A DNA stretch of 64,000 nt, taken from NCBI RefSeq assembly GCF_014610845.1, contig NZ_JABTCG010000002.1, forward strand, positions 248,001 to 312,000, given 5' to 3'. Below, one piece after another: positions 54,481-63,601 of the stretch. A program made the position numbers and the translations under genes. A model generated the notes under the pieces. The model did no database searches. It was given only the letters and a program-made list of their open reading frames with translations, and was not told the origin of the DNA. This DNA comes from Maribacter arenosus (GTDB lineage Bacteria > Bacteroidota > Bacteroidia > Flavobacteriales > Flavobacteriaceae). Each line of letters starts with the position of its first letter. Positions within the stretch are counted from its first letter, which is position 1.

Positions 54481-56181
54481 ATGTGCGATACTCACGATAC
54501 TACCCCATATAAAGGCCTTCAACATGATGGCCACGATCAAGAACATAAAGCTTGGAGCCGAAGATCATTTCTTCAGGCCATGGGCATTGCTGGCACAGGA
54601 TCCATGATGTTGGGTGCCAATATGCTGACAGCATCTGCCCCTTCCCCATTGACCGCAGCAATAGCAGCTGCGGAAACCGACAATATTCTAATACTTATAC
54701 GGCTCTCTGGCGGTAATGACGGACTCAGTACCGTAATTCCCATAGACCAGTATGATTCCTATGCCAATGCCAGGCCCAATATCTATATTCCTGAAAGTAA
54801 GATATTAAAACTTACCGATGAATATGGAGTGCCTTCTTACATGAAGTCGCTTGAGCCCATGTGGGGCGATGGCCAATTTAAGGCGGTGCATGGGGTAGGC
54901 TATCAAAATCAAAGCCTTTCACACTTTACCGGATCTGATATTTTTGCCAATACCGATTTGACCTCAAATGGTTTTCAGGGCTTAAATACAGGATGGATGG
55001 GACGATATTTCGAAAACATTTACCCAGATTACCTGATCAACCCACCGGCAGCACCTGCGGCCATACAGATTGGCCAATTCGGCAATTTGGTATTCCAAGG
55101 GGAAGAGACCAACTATGCCTTTGTAACCTCTAATATTGACCAACTGGAGGAAATCGCGGAATCGGGATTACAATATAGTTTGGATGATACTTTGTTTGGT
55201 AATTGTATGTATGGCGATCAGTTAAAATTCCTTAGGGGGGTGGCCAACACCACCTATGAATATTCAGGGCTCATACATGAAGCTTATGAAAGAGGCCAGA
55301 ACCAAGTAGAATATCAGGATAATGGATTTGCCCGTCAATTGGCTCTTTTAGCACGATTGATCAAGGGTAATTTAGGCACAAAGGTTTATATGATATCCAT
55401 GGGTGGTTTCGATACCCACGGTAACCAACCTTTGGCCCACGAACGATTAATGACCAATCTTTCGGTGGCTATAGACAACTTTTATGATGACATCGCTTTT
55501 ACACAGCAAGATGATAAAGTATTGAGTATGACCTTTTCGGAATTCGGAAGACGAATATTTGAAAATGGTTCAAACGGTACCGACCATGGTAAGGCCGCTC
55601 CTACCCTTTTCTTTGGTTCCGGACTGAATGGAAGTGCTTTCGTTGGGGACCACCCGACCTTGGATAACCCAGACGGTCGTGGTAATTTGGAATTCACGAT
55701 GGACTTTAGGGATCTTTATGCCACTGTTCTGGCCGAATGGTTATGTGTGGATATTCCTTTGGTAGAACAACATTTACTTGACCACCCTTATGCACCGGTA
55801 AACTTAGGATTCAATTGTAGTGGGGTTGATTTCCCTGATATTGTATACAGCGATGGTGAACCTACGTTACCAACAACAGAACCTACCCCCGAAACTCCTT
55901 TCGACCCGGAGTTATTGGATGCAATCGTACACAAACCGTTTTATCCTACGGACAGTACACCACATATTTACTTGGAAATGCCTTTTAGTGCCCATGTAGA
56001 TATACAGTTGTACAATATTCTAGGACAAAACGTGGGAACCGTATTTAATGAGATGATGTTTGAAGGTTCTACCGAGATAAATATCCGTGAACGAATGCCA
56101 AGTCATTTATCCACAGGGAAATATATTTATCGAATAAATGTTCAGAACCAGAAAATGAGCAAATCAGTAATGGTTGCTTAA
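54481..56181 (+). CDS. DUF1501-family protein, Tat signal and T9SS sorting domain
   Basis: 566 residues. N-terminal twin-arginine signal (SRRSFLQAMGIAGTGSMMLG), a sulfatase/phosphatase-like DUF1501 domain (about 65-440; LIRLSGGNDGLSTVIP, GFDTHGNQPLAHE, DHGKAAPTLFFG) and a C-terminal type A sorting domain (about 485-566; HIYLEMPFSAHVDIQLYNIL, ending GKYIYRINVQNQ). Combining Tat and T9SS signals suggests a folded, perhaps cofactor-bearing protein handed to type IX secretion. Coupled to DUF1800. Confidence 0.88.
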   Translation: MCDTHDTTPYKGLQHDGHDQEHKAWSRRSFLQAMGIAGTGSMMLGANMLTASAPSPLTAAIAAAETDNILILIRLSGGNDGLSTVIPIDQYDSYANARPNIYIPESKILKLTDEYGVPSYMKSLEPMWGDGQFKAVHGVGYQNQSLSHFTGSDIFANTDLTSNGFQGLNTGWMGRYFENIYPDYLINPPAAPAAIQIGQFGNLVFQGEETNYAFVTSNIDQLEEIAESGLQYSLDDTLFGNCMYGDQLKFLRGVANTTYEYSGLIHEAYERGQNQVEYQDNGFARQLALLARLIKGNLGTKVYMISMGGFDTHGNQPLAHERLMTNLSVAIDNFYDDIAFTQQDDKVLSMTFSEFGRRIFENGSNGTDHGKAAPTLFFGSGLNGSAFVGDHPTLDNPDGRGNLEFTMDFRDLYATVLAEWLCVDIPLVEQHLLDHPYAPVNLGFNCSGVDFPDIVYSDGEPTLPTTEPTPETPFDPELLDAIVHKPFYPTDSTPHIYLEMPFSAHVDIQLYNILGQNVGTVFNEMMFEGSTEINIRERMPSHLSTGKYIYRINVQNQKMSKSVMVA

Positions 56182-56201
56182 CAACCCCCACTTTCTGGAA
56201 T

Positions 56202-56248
56202 AGCCTCCGATACCATCAGCAATGATGGTTCGGGGGCTTTCCTTTTTT
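56202..56248 (+). terminator. Terminator after the DUF1501 gene
   Basis: Arms 56202-56217 (AGCCTCCGATACCATC) and 56224-56238 pair with one bulged base, six-base loop, then a T-rich run to 56248. Confidence 0.82.
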
Positions 56249-56280
56249 ATCTAAACCTAGGCTGCACCGAGCAAAATCAG

Positions 56281-56288
56281 TATTTTTG
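56281..56288 (+). promoter_or_regulatory. Candidate -7 promoter box for metG
   Basis: TATTTTTG fits TAnnTTTG and lies 20 bases before the metG ATG. No -33 TTG seen at the expected distance. Confidence 0.35.
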
Positions 56289-56308
56289 AGGCTTAATTTT
56301 GAAAGTAA

Positions 56309-58405
56309 ATGGCAGCAAAACCGAAAAGCCCAGCGAGATATACAATTACAGCCGCACTTCCTTACACCAATGGCCCTATCCATATTGGGCATTTGGCCGG
56401 TGTGTATGTCCCTGCTGACATCTATGCAAGATACCAAAGACTGCAAGGTAAAGATGTGGCCTTTGTTTGTGGGAGCGATGAACATGGGGTGGCCATTTCA
56501 ATGAAAGCGAAAAAAGAAGGGGTCACACCAAAGGAAGTCATAGATAAATACCATGCCATCATCAAAAAATCCTTTGACGATTTTGGAATTTCCTTTGACA
56601 ATTACTCCAGAACTTCGGCCGAAGTCCACCATAAGACGGCCTCTGAATTTTTTGTAAAGCTTTACGAACAAGGCGATTTTATAGAGGAGACCACAGCACA
56701 ATTATACGACGAGGAAGCCAAGCAATTTTTGGCCGATCGTTTTGTCGTGGGTATTTGCCCCAAATGTGGCCATGAAGAGGCCTATGGCGACCAATGCGAG
56801 AATTGCGGGTCCACCTTGAACGCTACCGATTTGATTAACCCGAAATCGACCATATCAGGGGCCGTCCCTACATTAAAGGAAACCAAACATTGGTTTTTAC
56901 CCCTGGATAGATATGAGGATTTTCTTAAGGAATGGATTCTTGTTGGACATAAAAACGACTGGAAACCGAATGTATACGGCCAATGTAAATCCTGGATAGA
57001 TGACGGATTAAAACCCAGGGCGGTTACCCGGGACTTGGATTGGGGTATCCCGGTACCCGTAAAAGGTGGCGAGGGTAAAGTTTTGTATGTTTGGTTCGAT
57101 GCCCCTATCGGTTATATTTCCTCTACCAAAGAATGGGCGGCACGTGAAGGCAAGGATTGGGAGCCATACTGGAAGAATCAAGACACCAAACTTTTGCATT
57201 TTATTGGTAAGGACAATATTGTGTTCCATTGTATCATTTTCCCTAGTATTTTAAAGGCACATGGAGAATATATATTACCGGACAATGTGCCTGCCAACGA
57301 GTTTTTGAACTTGGAGGGTAACAAACTCTCCACCTCCAAGAATTGGGCGGTTTGGTTGCACGAGTATTTGGAAGAATTTCCTGAAATGCAGGATGTTCTG
57401 CGATACACCTTAACGGCAAACGCCCCAGAGACCAAGGATAACGACTTTACCTGGAAAGATTTTCAGGCTCGGAACAACAATGAATTGGTGGCAATTTTCG
57501 GGAACTTTATCAATCGGGTTGTAGTATTGACCGATAAATATTATGGTGGTCAAGTCCCTGCCCCGGGTATCCTTTCGAAGGTTGATAAAGAAACCTTGGA
57601 AATGTTGAAAAAATACCCAAAGATTATCTCGAGTTCTATAGATAGGTATCGGTTCAGGGAAGCCAGTCAAGAACTTATGAATTTGGCACGTTTGGGCAAT
57701 AAATATTTGGCCGATGAAGAACCATGGAAAGTCATAAAGGAAGATGAACAACGCGTACAAACAATACTGTTCGTAGCCCTTCAAATCGCAACCGGATTGG
57801 CTGTTCTAAGTGAACCCTTTTTGCCGTTTACTTCAAAGAAATTAAAACATATTCTGAATGTCAGTTCGAGTGATTCGACTTTGGAGAATCGTATCGAGAA
57901 CGGATGGGAAGATGTTGCCACCAAAGAATCCTTACTGCCAGCCGGCCACCAAATAGGTGAAGCCGGATTACTGTTCAGAAAAGTAGAAGACCAGGAAATA
58001 CAGGCCCAGTTGGATAAACTGGAAGCTACTAAAAAATCAAATGAGCAAATGAACAAGGAGGTTGAACCACAAAAAGATACGATTACATTCGACGATTTCT
58101 CAAAACTGGATATGCGTGTCGGTACCATTGTAGCGGCGGAAAAAATGGCAAAGGCCAAAAAATTATTGGTCTTGAAAGTAGATACCGGCCTAGATACCCG
58201 GACTATCGTATCGGGTATTGCCGAAAGTTTTACCCCTGAAGAAGTAGTAGGCAAAAAAGTCACCGTATTGATGAATCTTGCCCCTCGTGCTTTACGTGGG
58301 GTAGAAAGTGAAGGAATGATCTTAATGACTGAAAACACTGAAGGTAAATTGGTCTTTGTCAACCCCGATGAAGACGGGGTTGGGAATGGGTTGACGATTA
58401 ATTAA
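56309..58405 (+). CDS. metG: Methionine--tRNA ligase
   Basis: 698 residues. HIGH signature at 25-28 ([10 protein letters not shown]), zinc knuckle Cys150, Cys153, Cys163, Cys166 ([18 protein letters not shown]), KLSTS at 339-343 in place of KMSKS, and a C-terminal tRNA-binding OB domain (about 590-698; [20 protein letters not shown]). Charges initiator and elongator tRNA-Met. Full length, monocistronic. A small GIY-YIG element begins about 60 bases after its stop. Confidence 0.97.
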   Translation: MAAKPKSPARYTITAALPYTNGPIHIGHLAGVYVPADIYARYQRLQGKDVAFVCGSDEHGVAISMKAKKEGVTPKEVIDKYHAIIKKSFDDFGISFDNYSRTSAEVHHKTASEFFVKLYEQGDFIEETTAQLYDEEAKQFLADRFVVGICPKCGHEEAYGDQCENCGSTLNATDLINPKSTISGAVPTLKETKHWFLPLDRYEDFLKEWILVGHKNDWKPNVYGQCKSWIDDGLKPRAVTRDLDWGIPVPVKGGEGKVLYVWFDAPIGYISSTKEWAAREGKDWEPYWKNQDTKLLHFIGKDNIVFHCIIFPSILKAHGEYILPDNVPANEFLNLEGNKLSTSKNWAVWLHEYLEEFPEMQDVLRYTLTANAPETKDNDFTWKDFQARNNNELVAIFGNFINRVVVLTDKYYGGQVPAPGILSKVDKETLEMLKKYPKIISSSIDRYRFREASQELMNLARLGNKYLADEEPWKVIKEDEQRVQTILFVALQIATGLAVLSEPFLPFTSKKLKHILNVSSSDSTLENRIENGWEDVATKESLLPAGHQIGEAGLLFRKVEDQEIQAQLDKLEATKKSNEQMNKEVEPQKDTITFDDFSKLDMRVGTIVAAEKMAKAKKLLVLKVDTGLDTRTIVSGIAESFTPEEVVGKKVTVLMNLAPRALRGVESEGMILMTENTEGKLVFVNPDEDGVGNGLTIN

Positions 58406-58467
58406 TACTAGAGTAACACCGAGAGTAATCGAGACCATTCATAGAAGGTTGCTATTTGATATTCGTG

Positions 58468-58494
58468 ATGTCCGGTCGAGCGCAGTCGAGACCT
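58468..58494 (+). repeat. Left arm of perfect 27-bp inverted repeat
   Basis: Core GGTCGAGCGCAGTCGAGACC. The full 27 bases are the exact reverse complement of 58839-58865. It lies 21 bases upstream of the GIY-YIG ATG. The sequence also contains two TCGA motifs. Confidence 0.92.
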
Positions 58495-58515
58495 GGATTA
58501 AAGCAGTAAATTATA

Positions 58516-58839
58516 ATGAAATTCTACTATGTTTATATATTATTATGCTCGGATGGAATAACGTATACCGGAATTACAAATGATATTGAGAGAAGATTCG
58601 ACGAGCACCAACAGGGTCTAAACAAATCTTGTTTCACCCATAAAAGAAGACCTGTCGAGTTAATTTTCCATCAAGAATTCAATGATGTAGTGCAAGCCAT
58701 TTATTTTGAAAAGAAAATCAAAAAATGGAGTGGTAAAAAGAAAATTGCCCTGGCCAAAGGCAAATATGACCTATTACAAATTTTGGCAGAGTGTAGAAAT
58801 GTTTCACACTCTGATTTTAAACCTACTGACAAAGATTAA
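58516..58839 (+). CDS. GIY-YIG nuclease-domain protein
   Basis: 107 residues. Complete GIY-YIG catalytic set: YVYILLCSDGITYTGITND, with Arg and His in IERRFDEHQQG and Glu in IYFEKKIKKWS. UvrC-type small nuclease-like fold without a DNA-binding extension, except for a basic C-terminal stretch (KKKIALAKG). Role unknown; other small members are suggested to act on DNA ends. Enclosed by a perfect 27-bp inverted repeat, whose right arm begins on the last base of its stop codon. Confidence 0.88.
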   Translation: MKFYYVYILLCSDGITYTGITNDIERRFDEHQQGLNKSCFTHKRRPVELIFHQEFNDVVQAIYFEKKIKKWSGKKKIALAKGKYDLLQILAECRNVSHSDFKPTDKD

Positions 58840-58865
58840 GGTCTCGACTGCGCTCGACCGGACAT
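58839..58865 (-). repeat. Right arm of perfect 27-bp inverted repeat
   Basis: Core GGTCTCGACTGCGCTCGACC; exact reverse complement of 58468-58494, no extension beyond 27 bases at either side. Starts on the last base of the GIY-YIG stop codon and ends 23 bases before the tex start. Confidence 0.92.
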
Positions 58866-58888
58866 TAAATCCAATAACAAAAAGATAA

Positions 58889-61012
58889 ATGCAACTCATC
58901 CCCTACATTGCCAAACACACCCAACTGCCTGAAAAAGGGATAAGCAATACCGTGGCACTTCTTAATGAAGACTGCACGGTCCCTTTTATTTCACGTTATC
59001 GTAAAGAACGGACTGGGAATTTGGATGAGGTGCAAATCGGTGCCATAGTCACTTTTAAATCGCAATTCGAGGCACTTGAAAAACGCAAGGCGACTATTAT
59101 CAAAACTTTGGAGGAACAAGAAGTACTCTCCAAAGAACTAGGTGAAAAAATAAATCAAGCCGAGGACTTAATTACGCTTGAAGACCTCTACCTTCCGTTT
59201 AAAAAGAGTAAAAAGACCAAAGCCGAAACGGCCCGTAAAAATGGATTGGAACCCTTGGCAAAGATTATCATGGCGCAACGCAGTGATGGGTTGGAAAAAA
59301 TTGCATTAAGGTTTTTAAACGATGCCGTTCAAAATGAGGATCAGGCCCTGGAGGGTGCCCGGCATATTATTGCGGAATGGATTAATGAACGTACTGATAT
59401 CCGTAATCAATTGCGGTTTCAACTGGATAGATTTGCCCAGATAACCACTAAGGTCATCCCCACCAAAAAAGAAGAAGAAAAAGCCCAAAAGTTCAGGGAT
59501 TATTTTGATTGGAGCGAATCACTGGGTCGGTGTCCATCACATCGTCTCTTGGCCATTCTTAGAGCCGAAAACGAGGGTTTCATTCGGGTAAAAATAGAAA
59601 TTGACAATGACCGTGCTTTAAAAAAAATAGAAGAACGAATACTTAAAAGCAACAATGCATGCACTATCCAATTAAAGGAGGCCATTCAAGATGCATATAA
59701 ACGCCTCTTATTCCCATCCCTATCCAATGAAACCCTGAAAAAAGCCAAAGAAAAAGCCGATGATTCGGCTATTGAGGTGTTTTCAAAAAACCTGAAACAA
59801 TTGTTATTAGGGGCTCCCTTAGGTGAAAAACGAATATTGGCCATCGATCCAGGTTTTAGAACGGGTTGTAAAGTAGTTTGCCTAAGTGAACAGGGCGATT
59901 TGGAACATAATGAGACCATTTACCCCCATGCGCCCCAAAACGATAGTAAAGGGGCTATCAAAAAAATAAGTTCTTTGACCGATGCCTATAAAATAGATGC
60001 TATTGCCATCGGTAATGGTACGGCATCCAGGGAAACGGAGCAATTGATAAAGCGTATTCATTTTAGAAATCCTATTGAGGTTTTTGTAGTGAACGAAGCT
60101 GGAGCTTCTATCTATTCCGCCTCAAAAATCGCCCGTGATGAATTTCCGAATTACGATGTTACCGTTAGAGGAGCGGTTTCCATTGGGCGACGATTAGCCG
60201 ACCCCTTGGCGGAATTGGTTAAAATTGACCCGAAATCGATCGGCGTAGGCCAGTATCAGCACGATGTTGACCAGAATAAGCTTAAGATTTCGTTAGATTC
60301 CGTTGTGGAAAGTTGCGTGAATTCGGTGGGTGTCAACATCAATACGGCAAGCGTACCCTTATTAAGCTACGTATCGGGTATTGGGCCCAAATTAGCTGAA
60401 AATATTGTTGCCTACAGAAACGAAAAGGGTGCCTTTGAAAGTAGGGAGGCCATAAAAAATGTGCCCCGCTTGGGCAGCAAGGCTTTTGAACAGGGCGCAG
60501 CCTTTCTCAGGATTAAAAATGCAAAAAACCTCTTGGATGATTCCGCAGTACACCCTGAAAGTTATAGTGTCGTTGAATCCATGGCCAAGGATATGGGTAA
60601 AAGCGTTTCGGACTTGATCGGAAATAAATCCCTCTTACAAGGCATTGAACTACAGCGATATTGCACTTCCAACATCGGACTATTTACCTTAAAGGATATT
60701 GTACAGGAACTGGAAAAACCCGGCTTGGATAGGCGAGAAAAAGCCAAGGTGTTCACCTTTAATCAAAATATCAGATCTATCAATGATCTACAGCCAGGCC
60801 AATTACTTCCGGGAATCGTGAATAACATCACCAATTTTGGTTGTTTTGTAGACATCGGTATCAAGGAAAGCGGCCTTATTCATGTTTCCAACCTGGCAGA
60901 TGCATTTGTTAAGGATGTAAATGAACATGTAAGTCTCCACCAGCAAGTTATTGTAAAAGTTCTAGATATAGACATCCCAAGAAAGCGAATTCAACTAAAA
61001 CTGCATAAGTAA
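58889..61012 (+). CDS. tex: Tex-family RNA-binding transcription accessory protein
   Basis: 707 residues. N-terminal helical part, YqgF-like RNase H fold domain (about 320-445; ILAIDPGFRTGCKVVCLSEQ), helix-hairpin-helix repeats (about 480-555; LLSYVSGIGPKLAENIVAY), and an S1 RNA-binding domain at the end (about 633-705; GIVNNITNFGCFVDIGIKES). Tex is implicated in transcription and RNA turnover. It follows the GIY-YIG element by 23 bases. Confidence 0.95.
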   Translation: MQLIPYIAKHTQLPEKGISNTVALLNEDCTVPFISRYRKERTGNLDEVQIGAIVTFKSQFEALEKRKATIIKTLEEQEVLSKELGEKINQAEDLITLEDLYLPFKKSKKTKAETARKNGLEPLAKIIMAQRSDGLEKIALRFLNDAVQNEDQALEGARHIIAEWINERTDIRNQLRFQLDRFAQITTKVIPTKKEEEKAQKFRDYFDWSESLGRCPSHRLLAILRAENEGFIRVKIEIDNDRALKKIEERILKSNNACTIQLKEAIQDAYKRLLFPSLSNETLKKAKEKADDSAIEVFSKNLKQLLLGAPLGEKRILAIDPGFRTGCKVVCLSEQGDLEHNETIYPHAPQNDSKGAIKKISSLTDAYKIDAIAIGNGTASRETEQLIKRIHFRNPIEVFVVNEAGASIYSASKIARDEFPNYDVTVRGAVSIGRRLADPLAELVKIDPKSIGVGQYQHDVDQNKLKISLDSVVESCVNSVGVNINTASVPLLSYVSGIGPKLAENIVAYRNEKGAFESREAIKNVPRLGSKAFEQGAAFLRIKNAKNLLDDSAVHPESYSVVESMAKDMGKSVSDLIGNKSLLQGIELQRYCTSNIGLFTLKDIVQELEKPGLDRREKAKVFTFNQNIRSINDLQPGQLLPGIVNNITNFGCFVDIGIKESGLIHVSNLADAFVKDVNEHVSLHQQVIVKVLDIDIPRKRIQLKLHK

Positions 61013-61087
61013 AGTTCCTCAATTAACTTGATATATATCATCCAAAGAGGTTATTTTTCTTTGTAATTTTATACAAATTGAAAAATT

Positions 61088-61606
61088 ATGTTATCTGAAA
61101 AATTAGAAAAAGCCCTCAACAAACAAATACAGATTGAGGCAGAGTCATCACAAGTATATCTATCAATGGCCTCTTGGGCCGAAGTTAAGGGATTGGAAGG
61201 CATCGCCACGTTTATGTACGACCAATCGGATGAAGAACGTATGCATATGCTAAAATTGATCAAGTACGTGAATGAACGTGGAGGGCATGCCAAAGTGTCG
61301 ACCTTGAAAGCACCAAAACTGGATTTTGGCACGTTCCAAAAAATGTTCAAGGAGCTATTGGAACATGAGATTTTTGTATCGAACAGTATCAATGACCTAG
61401 TGCATATCACTTTACAGGAAAAGGACTATGCTACCCATAACTTTTTACAATGGTACGTAGCCGAACAGATAGAGGAAGAAGCCCTGGCTAGGACGATTTT
61501 GGATAAAATAAACCTTATCGGTAACGATAAAGGTGGACTTTATCTTTTTGATCGCGATGTGCAACAGATTACGGCCAATAGTGCCGCAGCACCTCCGGGT
61601 GTATAA
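61088..61606 (+). CDS. ftnA: Non-heme ferritin
   Basis: 172 residues, four-helix bundle. Ferroxidase ligands in EAESSQVYLSMASWAE, DQSDEERMHMLKL, and QWYVAEQIEEEALARTILDK. Stores iron as a mineral in a 24-mer. Monocistronic. The TTTCTTTGTAATTTTATAC stretch 20 bases or so upstream is AT-rich but is not a clean -7 box. The C-terminus (SAAAPPGV) is short and neutral. Confidence 0.95.
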   Translation: MLSEKLEKALNKQIQIEAESSQVYLSMASWAEVKGLEGIATFMYDQSDEERMHMLKLIKYVNERGGHAKVSTLKAPKLDFGTFQKMFKELLEHEIFVSNSINDLVHITLQEKDYATHNFLQWYVAEQIEEEALARTILDKINLIGNDKGGLYLFDRDVQQITANSAAAPPGV

Positions 61607-61725
61607 TTAATGGGTATTAGCGTGGAGATTTTTAGGGGATTACTTTATAAAAAGCAGTTAAATTAATACCTTTCTATCTGTACATATTCATTTTGTGCAT
61701 TTTTGGCAACCCTGAAAGCAAGCTT

Positions 61726-63015
61726 ATGAAGCCAATTGTTCTTTTTATTGCGGTACTTTTTCACGCTTTGACCATTGCCCAAACCACATCGGTACAATTC
61801 TCCCCTCCGCTTACCGAAGCAACACCTGAAAGTGTCGGCTTGTCTTCGGAACGCTTGGCGCGAATAGATGACATGCTGCAATTTAATGTCGACAATGGCA
61901 ATCTCCCAGGTATCGTTGCCCTTATTGCCCGGAATGGAAAAATCGTTTTTCATAATGCTTATGGTATGGCTGACAACACCTCGGGTAAAGCAATGGAAAC
62001 CGATGCCATTTTTAGGATTGCCTCCCAGACCAAGGCCATTACCTCCACTGCCGTGATGATTCTTTGGGAAGAGGGAAAATTTAAATTGGACGATCCCATT
62101 TCCAAGTTTATTCCCGAGTTCGGGGATGCTCAGATATTGGATACTTTCAATGAAACTGACTCGACCTATACCACCAAACCGGCCGAAGATCAAATAACCA
62201 TTCGCGATTTGATTACCCATACTTCCGGTTTAGGTTATGGTGTGATCGATAGTGATGAACGATTTAAAAAAATCTATGCCAAAGCCGGTATAACCGACCT
62301 CTTCACGACCAAGGATATCAGTATTGGGGAAAGTGTAAAAAAATTGGCCAAACTACCACTGCACCATAACCCTGGAGCCCAATATACCTACAGTGAAGGG
62401 CTGGATGTGCTAGGTTATTTTATCGAAATTGTTTCAGGAATGTCCTTTGATGAATTTCTGAAATCCCGTATTTTCGAACCGTTGGGCATGGAGGATACCT
62501 GGTTCTACCTTCCTAAAAACAAACAAGACCGTTTGGTTTCCGTTCAACAAAAAGTCGATGGAAAATGGAAAAAGTATCCGATTACCTTTTATGATACCGA
62601 TTATCCCAAGAAAGGGGCGAAACGCTTTTTCTCAGGAGGTGCCGGACTTTCAAGTACTGCCAAGGACTATACCACTTTTTTACAGATGTATTTGAACAAA
62701 GGCGAACTAAATGGTATACGTATTTTAAGCCGTACTACTGTACAAAGTATTATGGGTAACCAAATCGGTGATATTTGGGGCGATGGACCCAAACATTATG
62801 GTTTGGCTTTTGGAGTGGTAACCGAGAATGGACAAGATGCCGGTGGAATTGGCAGTGCGGGAACATTTGATTGGGGCGGATATTTTAATACCCAATATTT
62901 TGCTGATCCCAAGGAACAGGTAATTGGTGTTTTGATGAAACAAACCCAAGGATCCGTGCAGGATGATACAGGCTGGAAGTTTCGGCAAATGGTGGGGGCA
63001 GCCGTGGATGATTGA
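61726..63015 (+). CDS. Exported class C beta-lactamase-type serine hydrolase
   Basis: 429 residues from the ATG at 61726, which starts a signal peptide (MKPIVLFIAVLFHALTIAQ); an ATG at 61693 would add eleven residues. SxxK motif Ser100-Lys103 (IASQTK), then YTYSEGLD, in the position of the Tyr-x-Asn motif, and a late GSAGTFDWGG in place of KTG. Likely a periplasmic or secreted esterase or peptidase of the EstB/penicillin-binding group; beta-lactamase activity not implied. Convergent with ssb. Confidence 0.9.
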   Translation: MKPIVLFIAVLFHALTIAQTTSVQFSPPLTEATPESVGLSSERLARIDDMLQFNVDNGNLPGIVALIARNGKIVFHNAYGMADNTSGKAMETDAIFRIASQTKAITSTAVMILWEEGKFKLDDPISKFIPEFGDAQILDTFNETDSTYTTKPAEDQITIRDLITHTSGLGYGVIDSDERFKKIYAKAGITDLFTTKDISIGESVKKLAKLPLHHNPGAQYTYSEGLDVLGYFIEIVSGMSFDEFLKSRIFEPLGMEDTWFYLPKNKQDRLVSVQQKVDGKWKKYPITFYDTDYPKKGAKRFFSGGAGLSSTAKDYTTFLQMYLNKGELNGIRILSRTTVQSIMGNQIGDIWGDGPKHYGLAFGVVTENGQDAGGIGSAGTFDWGGYFNTQYFADPKEQVIGVLMKQTQGSVQDDTGWKFRQMVGAAVDD

Positions 63016-63054
63016 TTCCTATCATGAGAACAAGTAATCATGGTGAATAAAATA

Positions 63055-63095
63055 AAGCGATCTCACTAGGGTATTTTCCCAAGATGAGATCGCTT
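63055..63095. terminator. Hairpin terminator between serine hydrolase gene and ssb
   Basis: 11-bp perfect stem AAGCGATCTCA (63055-63065) with its complement at 63085-63095, with a smaller GGG/CCC hairpin in the loop. The minus-strand side ends in a TTTATTTTATT tail, so it mainly serves ssb. Confidence 0.75.
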
Positions 63096-63131
63096 CATTT
63101 CTGAACTGAAGGTTAAGGACGATTTAACCTA

Positions 63132-63464
63132 TTACTTCCCTAACATTAGCAGTTCATTGCATCTTATTTCAGTAATATATCTTTTTTCACCTTCCTTGTT
63201 TTCATAAGAACGGTGTGTCAATTTACCTTCAACGGCTACCTCGTTTCCTTTGGTTAAATAGTTCTCGACGATCTCTGCAGTTTTTCCCCAGGCGACCACA
63301 TTGTGCCATTGGGTGTCGGTGACCTTTTCGCCTTTGGCATTCTTATAGGTTTCATTGGTTGCAATAGAGAATTTGGCTAATTTGTTGCCACCATCCAAGT
63401 TTACGATTTCAGGGTCGTTACCCAAGTTTCCAATCAACTGTACTTTGTTTCTAAGTGCGTTCAT
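63132..63464 (-). CDS. ssb: Single-stranded DNA-binding protein, tailless
   Basis: 110 residues, an OB fold only: NKVQLIGNLGNDPEIVNLDG, DTQWHNVVAWGKTAEIVENY, LTHRSYENKEGEKRYITEIR. It ends NELLMLGK with no linker and no acidic DDDIPF-type tip, so it would bind ssDNA but not recruit SSB partners through the tail. Many flavobacteria carry such a short form as well as a full-length one. Regulated upstream sites (63524-63601) are described separately. Confidence 0.92.
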   Translation of the reverse strand: MNALRNKVQLIGNLGNDPEIVNLDGGNKLAKFSIATNETYKNAKGEKVTDTQWHNVVAWGKTAEIVENYLTKGNEVAVEGKLTHRSYENKEGEKRYITEIRCNELLMLGK

Positions 63465-63523
63465 AATTTCTAATTTTAAGTGTTAAACAGTTAATACTAC
63501 CGAACCTCCTTGATTCGACAGCA

Positions 63524-63531
63524 CAAACCTA
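63524..63531 (-). promoter_or_regulatory. -7 promoter box for ssb
   Basis: On the minus strand it reads TAGGTTTG, matching TAnnTTTG, about 60 bases before the ssb ATG. The position of the -33 element is occupied by the first of the phased repeats instead of TTG, as in activator-dependent promoters. Confidence 0.55.
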
Positions 63532-63550
63532 ACACCCCGAAAAACTTTTA

Positions 63551-63601
63551 TTCGGTTGTAAAATAATTACTTTCGTTTGTAAACGGTTGTATTCGTTTGT
63601 A
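63551..63601 (-). promoter_or_regulatory. Four phased repeats TACAAMCGAA upstream of ssb
   Basis: On the minus strand: TACAACCGAA (63551-63560), TACAAACGAA (63572-63581), TACAACCGTT (63582-63591) and TACAAACGAA (63592-63601). CG cores are spaced 21, 10 and 10 bases, so all lie on one helical face. The first overlaps the -33 region of the ssb promoter. This looks like a site for cooperative binding of a regulator, which is unknown. Confidence 0.55.

Noticed and set aside
58408-58432. Third copy of the GIY-YIG flanking repeat
   Set aside because: Only a CGAGA...TCGAGACC-like stretch is shared; too short and degenerate to count as a copy.
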